From Actinobacteria bacterium 13_1_20CM_4_69_9 (GTDB lineage Bacteria; Actinomycetota; Thermoleophilia; Gaiellales; Gaiellaceae): a DNA stretch of 16,138 nucleotides. Positions 6,395-13,547 of this stretch are shown piece after piece (position 1 is the stretch's first letter; each line of letters starts with the position of its first letter). The notes beneath the pieces were generated by a model. That model ran no database searches and was not told the origin of the DNA. It worked only from the letters and a program-made list of their open reading frames with translations. Position numbers and translations under genes: made by a program. Location: the NCBI GenBank assembly GCA_001920085.1, contig MNJC01000010.1, positions 1 through 16,138 of the forward strand, in the 5' to 3' direction.

Positions 6395-6945
6395 TCAGGG
6401 CAGGAGGGGCGAGCTGAGCTCCGCCTTCATGTCTCGGCGGGCGGCGAGCTGCTGCAGCACCATGACGGTGTCCGCGGCGGGCAGGTCCTCGAGGTACTCG
6501 TCGCGGGCCTCGAAGGACTCGAGCACCGCCTCGATCGCCTCGATGTAGCCGAGCACGTCCTGCGCCGCGATCATCGCGAGCGCGTCGCCGACTGCGGCAG
6601 GAAAGCGGCCGCTCCCTGCTCCAGCGTCCACTCCGCGTCGCGCGCGGCACCCTCCCAGTCGCCTGCGAGCACGTGTGCCTTCAGGATTCCGATCGGCCGC
6701 CCCCAGCTCCCCGGAGGCGCGTGCTCGTAGCTTTCGCGGTAGCGCTCGACCGCTTTGGCGAACCACTCCCGCGCCTCCTCCGTATTGCCGCCCATGAGCT
6801 CCGCGATCCCGGCTCCGGCCGCGGCGTTGCCCATCCGCGTCAACTGGCGCTGGCGAGCGTCGTGATCCTCCATACCCGGCAGTCGATCCTCGCCGTCGCG
6901 GTACCGTTCCTGTTCGCGCCGTGCGTGCTTCCCCCAATCCGTCAC
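6395..6945 (-). pseudogene. TPR-like conserved hypothetical, frame broken in the middle
   Basis: From GTG 6945 one frame gives 'MTDWGKHARREQ...AREWFAKAVERYRESYEHAPPG...' as far as 'WTLEQGAAAF' (about 6600), then stops at 6571 after nonsense. The second half continues in another frame from about 6605 to the stop at 6395, with 'FPAAVGDALAMI', 'EAVLESFEARDEYLEDLP' and 'LQQLAARRDMKAELSSPLLP'. Both halves look like one helical, TPR-like soluble protein. A single missing C/G near 6600-6601 would explain the shift. However, I recall relatives with about 35-40 more residues here, so a small deletion is equally possible. Function unknown. The start is 11 bp from that of the divergent methyltransferase; TAAGCT (6957-6952) may be its -10. 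Confidence 0.7.
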
Positions 6946-6956
6946 GGCCGGAGCTT

Positions 6957-7523
6957 ATGAAAACGACTTTCTGCGACGTTCAGCTCGAGACTGCGCCCGG
7001 GCGTGTGTTCACGCCGCGCCCGACGACGGAGGCGCTCGTGAACGCCGCCCTCGAGCGCATCGACGGCGTGCCGATGCGCATCGCCGACGTCGGCACGGGC
7101 GGCGGCGCGATCGCAGTCGCCCTCGCGATCAACAAGCCGGAGATCGAAGTCTGGGCGACCGACACGAGCGAGGATGCTGTCGAGCTCGCCCAGGCGAATG
7201 CCGAAAAGAACGGCGTCGCCGACCGCGTGCACGTTCTGCGCGGCGACCTCCTCGATCCGGTGCCCGCGCCGGTCGACCTCATCGTCGCGAACCTCCCCTA
7301 CCTGCCCGAGTCTCGGCACGATTCGCGCTACGACGACGAGCCGGACGACGCCGTCTACGCCCCCGGCGACGGGCTCGAGACGTATCGGCGCCTGCTCGAC
7401 GCCTGTCGCGACGGGAAGCTGAAGACCGGCGGCCGAGTGCTGTTGCAGTACGACGGCAAGCCGTTCGAAGCGGACTGCTGGCAGCTCGAAGACCTGCGCG
7501 CCCGGCTCGAAAACGCGGCATAG
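6957..7523 (+). CDS. PrmC/HemK-like class I SAM-dependent methyltransferase
   Basis: A 188-aa Rossmann-type methyltransferase with SAM motif I 'ADVGTGGGAIAVAL' (43-56), an acidic residue after strand 2 ('ATDTSEDAV', 67-75), 'RGDLLDPV' (95-102), and 'VANLPYLP' (110-117), the variant of (N/D)PPY used by N5-glutamine methyltransferases of the PrmC/HemK type. It lacks the N-terminal helical domain of true PrmC, so the substrate is uncertain; it may modify another protein's glutamine or a small molecule. ATG 6957 is preceded by GGAG at only 3 nt. The longer frame starting at 6921 would overlap the divergent gene and is less likely. Its stop TAG is part of the TAGGAT box of the thiolase gene. Confidence 0.85.
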   Translation: MKTTFCDVQLETAPGRVFTPRPTTEALVNAALERIDGVPMRIADVGTGGGAIAVALAINKPEIEVWATDTSEDAVELAQANAEKNGVADRVHVLRGDLLDPVPAPVDLIVANLPYLPESRHDSRYDDEPDDAVYAPGDGLETYRRLLDACRDGKLKTGGRVLLQYDGKPFEADCWQLEDLRARLENAA

Positions 7524-7526
7524 GAT
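7521..7526 (+). promoter_or_regulatory. Likely -10 box of a leaderless thiolase promoter
   Basis: TAGGAT fits TANNNT and ends 7 nt before the thiolase ATG at 7534. It contains the TAG stop of the preceding methyltransferase gene. AGGA at 7528-7531 is too close to the ATG to be a good ribosome-binding site. This would let the beta-oxidation operon be expressed apart from the methyltransferase gene. Confidence 0.45.
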
Positions 7527-7533
7527 CAGGACA

Positions 7534-8721
7534 ATGGAGCGCCGCGAGGTCGTGTTCGTCGACGGCGTCCGCACGGCTTTCGGCCGCGCGGGCCCGCAGG
7601 GCATCTTCTGGAAGACGCGCGGCGACGACATGGCCGTCAAGGTCGTGCGCGAGCTGATCCGCCGGAACCCGGCCATCCCGGTCGAGCGAATCGGCGACGT
7701 CATCTTCGCCGCGACCGCGCAGGTCGGCGACCAGGGGCTGACGCTCGGGCGGGACGTCGCGCTCCTCTCCGGCATCCCGCAGTCCGTGCCGGGCTTCGCC
7801 GTCGACCGAATGTGCGCCGGTGCGCTCACCGCCGTGACCGCCGGCGCCGGTGAGATCGCGTACGGCGCCTGCGACGTCGTCCTCGCGGGCGGCGTCGAGC
7901 ACATGGGCCATCACCCGATGGCGGAGGAGGTCGACTTCAACCCGCGCTTCGTCGCCGAGCGGCTCGTCGACACGTCGGCGGTGACGATGGGCGCGACGGC
8001 GGAGAACCTGCACGACCGCTTTCCCCAGATCACGAAGCAGGACGCAGACGCGTACGCCGTGCGCTCACAGCAGCGCGCAGCCGAAGCGTGGCAGAACGGC
8101 GTCATGCGCGCGACGGTCGTCCCGATGACGGTTTTCACCGGCGACGGCTGGAAGTCTGCCGAGCGCGACGAGTTTCTCCGGCCGGACACGTCCATGGAAG
8201 GACTGGCGAACCTGCGCACGCCGTTCCGTCCGGGCGGGCGCGTGACGGCCGGCAATTCCGCCGGCCTGACCGACGGCGCGACGGCCGCGTTCCTCGCCGC
8301 GGAGGAGACGGCGCGGGAGCTCGGCCTCGCGCCGAAGATGCGCCTTGTCGCCTTCGCGTTCGCGGGCGTGGAGCCGGAGCTGATGGGCATCGGGCCGATC
8401 CCGGCCACGAAGCGCGTGCTCGGCCAGACCGGCCTCGGCCTCGACGACATCGGCCTGTTCGAGCTGAACGAGCCGTTCGCAGTGCAGGTGCTGACATGGT
8501 GCGACGGGATGGGCGTCGATCCCGGGGACGAGCGCCTCAATCCCTACGGCGGCGCGATCGCCTGCGGCCATCCGCTCGCGGCGACGGGCGTCCGCCTGAT
8601 GGCGCAGCTCGCCTACGGCTTCCAGGAGCGCCCGCACGTGCGCTACGGACTGACGGCGCTGTGCGTCGGCATGGGCATGGGCGCGGCCCTCCTGTGGGAG
8701 AACCTTGGCGCCGGCCACTGA
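7534..8721 (+). CDS. Acetyl-CoA acyltransferase (thiolase)
   Basis: A complete 395-aa thiolase. It cleaves 3-ketoacyl-CoA with CoA (or condenses acetyl-CoA) in fatty-acid beta-oxidation. The nucleophile is Cys94 in 'DRMCAGALTA', His346 lies in 'GGAIACGHPLAATG', and the second catalytic Cys377 in 'ALCVGMGMG'; 'LNEPFAV' (311-317) is also conserved. Because a hydratase/dehydrogenase gene follows, the degradative (FadA-type) role is favoured over biosynthetic acetoacetyl-CoA formation. ATG 7534 precedes the first strand 'VVFVDGVRT'. The end overlaps the TTG start of the next gene by 17 nt. Confidence 0.95.
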   Translation: MERREVVFVDGVRTAFGRAGPQGIFWKTRGDDMAVKVVRELIRRNPAIPVERIGDVIFAATAQVGDQGLTLGRDVALLSGIPQSVPGFAVDRMCAGALTAVTAGAGEIAYGACDVVLAGGVEHMGHHPMAEEVDFNPRFVAERLVDTSAVTMGATAENLHDRFPQITKQDADAYAVRSQQRAAEAWQNGVMRATVVPMTVFTGDGWKSAERDEFLRPDTSMEGLANLRTPFRPGGRVTAGNSAGLTDGATAAFLAAEETARELGLAPKMRLVAFAFAGVEPELMGIGPIPATKRVLGQTGLGLDDIGLFELNEPFAVQVLTWCDGMGVDPGDERLNPYGGAIACGHPLAATGVRLMAQLAYGFQERPHVRYGLTALCVGMGMGAALLWENLGAGH

Positions 8722-9541
8722 GTTCAAGGTCACGCGCGCCGGCGACGTCGCGCTCGTGACGATCGACAACGGAGAGGATTGGACGAAGCCGACGTTCTTC
8801 GGCGAGGCCGCGCTGGAGTCGCTTCAGGGCGCGCTCGACGAGCTCGAGCGCGGCGCGTATCGCGCCGCCGTCATCACCGGCAAGCCGTTCTTCTTCGCAG
8901 CGGGGGCGGACATCACGGAGTTCCCGAACATCACGCGCGAGCGGGCCGTCGAAGGCGCGCGGGCCGGGCACGAGCTGTTCGGCCGGCTACGCGCGCTGCC
9001 GTTCCCGACGGTCGCCGCGATCAACGGCGCGTGTCTCGGCGGCGGCGTCGAGCTCGCACTGCATTGCACAGCGCGAACGATCGCGAGCTCCGTGCGCCAC
9101 TTCGCGTTCCCGGAGGTGTTCCTCGGCCTCTTCCCGGCCTGGGGCGGCACACAGCTGCTGCCGCGCCTCGTTGGGCCCGAGGCGGCGATCAAGGTCATCG
9201 TCACGAACCCGCTACGGCAGAACCGGATGCTCAGAGCTGCCGACGTCGCCGAGCTCGGGATCGCCGACCGCCTGTTCGAAGCCGTCGAGTTCGTCGACGA
9301 CTCGCTCGCGTTCGCACGCGCGCTCGCCGACCGTCCGTTCGAACGCGCGGCGGCGGACTGGTCGGACGCCGACAAGGTCTTCCGGCGCGCGCGGAACGAC
9401 GTCGACGACGCCGTCCACGGCGCCGCTCCGGCGCCGTACGCCGCGCTCGACCTGATCGAAGGCGCACAACGCTGGTCGGTGGACGAGGGCTACGCGCGGG
9501 AGGAGGAGGCGATCGGCGAACTGCTGCCCGGTCCGCAGGCA
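8705..9541 (+). pseudogene. FadB/FadJ-type bifunctional enzyme, enoyl-CoA hydratase part
   Basis: About 279 codons of the N-terminal enoyl-CoA hydratase/isomerase (crotonase) domain. 'FFAAGADITEF' (64-73) forms the CoA/oxyanion loop, 'GACLGGGVELALH' (108-120) holds the oxyanion Gly and Glu116, and 'FPEVFLGLFPAWGGTQLLPRL' supplies Glu137, so both catalytic glutamates are present. TTG 8705 is chosen because GGGAG lies 4 nt upstream and it overlaps the thiolase end. At 'GELLPGPQA' the frame leaves the family: codons after 9541 are a shadow, though the open frame runs on to 10453. The dehydrogenase half continues in a different frame. The hydratase step adds water to trans-2-enoyl-CoA. Confidence 0.82.
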
Positions 9542-10490
9542 GATCGCGGCGCTGTTCGCGAAGCGTCTGCAGGTGCCGATCGTCATCCGCGATGTGAAGC
9601 GGGAGATCGTCGACGAGGCGATCTCCGAGATCGAAGGGAATGTCACCGGCGGCACGACCTACGCCGGCTTCGAGGACTGCGAGCTCGTGCTCGAGGCGGT
9701 GTTCGAGGAGCTCGGGATCAAGAAGCAGGTGTTCGCGGAGCTCGAAGAGGTCGTGCGCGACGACTGCGTCCTCGCGACGAATACGTCGGCGCTGCCGATC
9801 ACGGAGATGGCGGCCGACCTCCGCCGGCCGGAGCGCGTCGCGGGCATGCACTTCTTCAACCCGGTCGCGGTGATGCCGCTGCTCGAGGTCGTGCGCGCGG
9901 AGGAAACGTCCGACGAGGCGCTCGCGACGGTATGGGATGTCGGAGAGAAGCTGCGCAAGCGGCCGATCCTCGTCGAAGACGCGCCGGGCTTTGTCGTCAA
10001 CCGCGTGCTGACGCGGATGACGCGCGTGATCATGGACGCCGTCGAGCACGGCACTCCCGTCGAAGAGGTCGACGCGGCCGTGATGTCGCTCGGCATGCCG
10101 ATGGCGCCGTCCGTGCTGCTGCAGATGGTCGGGCCGCGCGTCGCCAACCACGTGCTCGAGCGGATGCACGAGGCGTTTCCCGACCGCTTCCCGCTCTCGC
10201 CGGCGCTGGCCGCGCTCGCCGACGGCGGCGAGCCGTTCGTGCTGGAGGACGCGCCGCGCACGCGGGAGCAGATCGTCGACGAGGTGCTCGAAGCCGTCGC
10301 CGACGAGATCCACCGCCTGCTCGAGGACGGCGTCGTCCAGGAGGCTGCCGACGTCGACACGGGACTGCTGCTCGGCGCCGGCTGGCCGTTCTTCCTCGGC
10401 GGGATCACGAAGCATCTCGACCAGATCGGCCTGTCGGAGCGCCAATTCGGTAACACTTTCGCCGAGATGAGAGCCGGAGCACCCGCCTGA
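9540..10490 (+). pseudogene. FadB/FadJ-type bifunctional enzyme, 3-hydroxyacyl-CoA dehydrogenase part
   Basis: The rest of the same protein, shifted by one frame. Its first recognisable residues are 'QIAALFAKRLQVPIVIRDV', which in relatives follow directly after the NAD-binding glycine motif (GxGxxG); that motif and the linker before it are absent from the window. A second contraction is likely at about 9630, where 'DEAISEI' is joined directly to 'EGNVTGGTTY'. The remainder is normal: 'ATNTSALPITEM', 'GMHFFNPVAVMPLLEVV' with the catalytic His, 'DAPGFVVNR', and the C-terminal 3HCDH domain ending at 10490. GTG 9573 could start a separate product but it would lack NAD binding. I read the two halves as one broken gene with about 80 residues lost. 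Confidence 0.82.
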
Positions 10491-11077
10491 TGGCACAGGA
10501 CGACTGGCGCATTCGCATCGAGCTACCCGACGAGGAGGGCGCCCGCGGCTTCCTGGACCGGCTCGGCGTGACGAAAGGCGACGCCGAGGAGCTCGCCGAC
10601 GAGCTGCGCGAGCAGCGGCTTGCGGTGTCGCGCGACGGCGACACCATCTTCGTCTACGCGGCGACGGGCATGCAGGCCGAGCAGGCGAGCCGCGTCGTCG
10701 AGCAGGAGCTGCAGGAAGAGGGCCTGGCGCCGAAGCGCTTCGTCACGGAACGCTGGCTGCACGACGAGGAGCGCTGGGACGACGAGCCCGACGCGGGCGA
10801 CGTCGAGGAGGATCTCCTGCGCCGCGGCTACGCGCCCTGGGAGGTCCGCGTCGAGTGCGAGAGCCTCGGCGAGGCCGACAAGCTCGCCGACCAGCTCCGG
10901 TCCGAGGGCTTCGACGTCTCGCGGACGTTCACGTTCGTCATCGCGGGCACGTCCGATCGCGAGCAGGCCGTCGAGCTCGCCAAGCGCGTCCACGGCCACG
11001 TGGAGCCGGGCGGCGAGCTGGTCTACGAGGTCGCCCCCTCCAACCCATTTGCGGTATTCGGAGGCCTCGGGGGGTAA
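10490..11077 (+). CDS. Conserved hypothetical with two internal alpha/beta repeats
   Basis: A 195-aa acidic, soluble protein I cannot assign to a family. It contains two similar units. One starts at W6 ('WRIRIELPDEEGARGF') and includes 'LADELREQRLAVSRDGDTIFVYAATGMQAEQA'; the other starts at W117 ('WEVRVECESLGEAD') and includes 'LADQLRSEGFDVSRTFTFVIAGTSDREQA'. Each reads as strand-helix-strand-strand-helix, consistent with a ferredoxin-like or SPOR-like small fold. A charged linker rich in D, E and W joins them (about 85-112). The ATG overlaps the dehydrogenase stop (TGATG), so it is co-translated with the beta-oxidation genes; no catalytic motif is seen. Confidence 0.78.
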   Translation: MAQDDWRIRIELPDEEGARGFLDRLGVTKGDAEELADELREQRLAVSRDGDTIFVYAATGMQAEQASRVVEQELQEEGLAPKRFVTERWLHDEERWDDEPDAGDVEEDLLRRGYAPWEVRVECESLGEADKLADQLRSEGFDVSRTFTFVIAGTSDREQAVELAKRVHGHVEPGGELVYEVAPSNPFAVFGGLGG

Positions 11078-11096
11078 GCCGATATACTGTTTGACA

Positions 11097-11133
11097 CGAC
11101 CCGCGCCTTGGGGATTTGCGGGGTCGCCCTTTT
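11097..11133 (+). terminator. Probable intrinsic terminator of the beta-oxidation operon
   Basis: CGACCCGC (11097-11104) pairs with GCGGGGTCG (11118-11126) with one bulged base, and TTTT follows at 11130-11133. It lies 20 nt after the stop of the 195-aa gene. The T-run is short, so efficiency is uncertain. A TTGACA hexamer sits just in front (11091-11096), and TATACT is at 11083-11088, but neither has a well-placed partner hexamer. Confidence 0.55.
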
Positions 11134-11141
11134 CTGACAGT

Positions 11142-11163
11142 GCAGCGCCCGTGTAAGCGCTGC
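11142..11163 (+). promoter_or_regulatory. Hairpin just upstream of the helicase start
   Basis: GCAGCGC (11142-11148) and GCGCTGC (11157-11163) form a perfect 7-bp stem with an 8-nt loop, ending 4 nt before the ATG at 11168. TAAGCG (11155-11160) within it is a near-TANNNT -10 box 7 nt before the ATG, so the dyad may be a DNA operator overlapping a leaderless promoter rather than an RNA hairpin. Confidence 0.4.
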
Positions 11164-11167
11164 GTTC

Positions 11168-13547
11168 ATGCAGGAGATCAAAGAGCAGCCGACGACAGCG
11201 TCGGAGGCAACGGACGGTCTGGCGGCCGCCGCCCTCCGAGCCGAAGCCTGGGCCGGGGAGCCCTTCCTCCGGGAGGGCGAAGACGCGGCCGTCTCGCTCG
11301 CGCCCGGAACGTCCCGCCGGCGCGCGCTCGACGACGCCCTTGCCGAGATCGAGGCGGGCCGGCGCGAGCCGTCGCCCGGCTGGAAAGTCCAGTACGGCCT
11401 CATGCTCGGGCTCGAGCGCGTGCTCGCCGAGTCGCGGCCGCACCTCGCCTCCGGCACCGAGCTCCGCCGCCACCAGGTCGACGCGCTGGCGGGGATGCTC
11501 ACCGAGCTGATCGCGTCGCACGAGAAGGAGGCGAACGGCAACGGCGCCGTCGTCGAGGCGGTCGAGGACGAGCCGGAGCCCGAGGAGGACTCGTCCGAGG
11601 ACGTCCTCGACGAGGACGACGAGGAACAGGACGGCTTCCGCGGGCCCGATCCGGGCGCGGTGCGGCGTTATCGCTTCCGCCATCCGACCGCTTCGGGCAA
11701 GACGATCGCCGCGGCCGGCTTCGTCGAAGCCGCTCGCACGCTCGGCGTGCTCATCCTCACGCACCGCCGCCTGCTCGTCTCTCAGTTCCAGCGCGACCTG
11801 ACCACCGAGGGGTACGGCGACCGCTTCTCGCCGCCGATCGAGGGCGGCACGGAGCCGCTGCGCGGCGGCAACCCGCTCACGATCCAGACGTACGCGTGGT
11901 TCGCGCGCCACCAGGCCTCGCTCTCGCGGGACGCGTATCAGCTCGTGATCTGCGACGAGGCGCACACCGCGCTCGGAGAGAAGACGTCGAGCGCGATCCG
12001 CGCGTTCCCCGAGCCCATCTACATCGGCATGACGGCGACCGAGCAGCTGATCGCCAAGCAGGTGTCCGACGTCTTCCCGGCCTCCGTCGACGACCTGCCG
12101 CTGCAGGACGCTGCGCGACGCGGGCTGATCGCGCCGCTGCGCTGCCTGCGCGTCCCGCCGGTGGCGGCGATCAACCAGGTCCCGATCGTCGGCGGCGACT
12201 TCGACCAGGAGATCCTTGCCAAGACCCTCGACCACCAGGCGCTGAACCAGGCGGCCGCGAGCCTCTACCGCGACCGCTTCGACAACACACCCGGCATCGT
12301 CTATGCGGCTGGCGTCGAGCACGCGTACAACCTCGCGCAGGAGTTCCGCGCGGCGGGGCTCGCGGCGGAGGCCGTGTCCGGCCGGACTCCGCCCGTCAAG
12401 CTCGCCGAGACGCTGGCGGCGTACGAACGCGGCGAGATCAACGTCCTCATCAACGCGATGCTGCTCGCGGAAGGCTGGAACTCGCCGCGTGCGACCGTGT
12501 GCATGCACCTTGCGCCGACCGCTTCGCGGCGCGTCTACCAGCAGCGCATCGGGCGGATCATGCGCACGCATGCGCGCAAGGAGGCCGGCGTCGTCGTCGA
12601 CTTCGTTCCCAAGGCGGCAACACACAACGAGCGGGTCATCTCGCTGCACTCGCTCCTCGACGCGGACTTCTACCGCGAAGGCGCGCGCGTCACGCCGGCA
12701 CCGCGCCGGCGCGTGCAGCGCCGCGCGCGAAGGAAGCTGACGCCGGCGCCGTGGCTCGTCCCCGTGACGCCGGACGTGCGACGAAGGCTTGCCGTGATCA
12801 CGCGCGAATGGCAGCGCGTCGATCCGAAGTATCTGGACGAGGAGGAGCAGCGCTACTGGGCGACGATCGCCGGCCGCCAGATTCGCTTCGACGAGCGCGC
12901 CGCGTTCGTCGAGAAGCTGACGGCTCGCGGCGCCTCCAAGGGGACGCTCGAGCAGTTCCTCGCGACGTGCGCCGCGGAGAACCCGAACCGGCGGCTGCGG
13001 ATCATGGCGCTGTCGGACCGCGTCTCCATGACGGTCGAGCGCGCCGACTTCGACGATCTGGTCACGCTCGTCACGCAGGCGCCGACCTGGGAGAAGGACC
13101 GGATGGGCGGCGTGCGCATCTTGCTGCGCGCGATCTCGGAAGGGAAGGCCGACGCGCCGGACCAGATCCTCGCGCGGTGGACGTGGCGCCTCGCGCGCGC
13201 GTCGCGCAAGCAGCAGGACCGCCGTGCGAGCGCGGAGTTCCCCGAGGCCAAGCGGCTGCTCGGTGCGCTGGCGAACTCGCGCGGCCACCGGCACGAGGAG
13301 AACGCCGCGAAGCTCGTCAACGCGGCTCTCGAGCTGCCGGTGCCGGTGGGCGCGGCGCTGCTGGCCTCCGCGGAGGGCTACACGCCGCGCGCAACGCAGC
13401 TGATCGAAGCGGCGCGGGAACGCCTGGGCACCGTGCAGGAAGTCGCCGGCGCGCTCGCCGAGAACCTCCCGCAGCCCAAGCTCACGTCCGGGCGCTCCCG
13501 GCGGCGCAAGCGGCGGAAGCGGCGGAAGAAGTCGGCCGACACGCCCG
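11168..13547 (+). CDS. Superfamily 2 DEAD/DEAH-box helicase, stop codon missing
   Basis: About 790 residues of a cytoplasmic SF2 helicase. Walker A is 'HPTASGKT' (172-179), Walker B 'VICDEAH' (260-266), motif III 'GMTAT' (287-291), and motif VI 'QQRIGRIMR' (458-466). An acidic linker (about 129-156) precedes the ATPase core, and a basic tail ends the protein ('GRSRRRKRRKRRKK'). Beyond the core is a long helical C-terminal region (about 540-780) with 'EEEQRYWA' and 'EGYTPRATQLIEAARERLG', which I recall from uncharacterised actinobacterial helicases. The frame does not stop where the family should end: it runs on to 15325 as a shadow of the next gene. ATG 11168 lacks a ribosome-binding site. 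It may act on nucleic acid in repair or RNA metabolism; the substrate is unknown. Confidence 0.85.

Noticed and set aside
6921..6956. Longer N-terminus for the PrmC-like methyltransferase from GTG 6921
   Set aside because: The extra residues have no conserved pattern and overlap the start of the divergent gene. ATG 6957 begins just before conserved sequence.
9525..9575. Programmed ribosomal frameshift in the FadJ-like gene
   Set aside because: There is no slippery heptamer, and a frameshift would not restore the missing glycine loop and linker. A deletion fits better.
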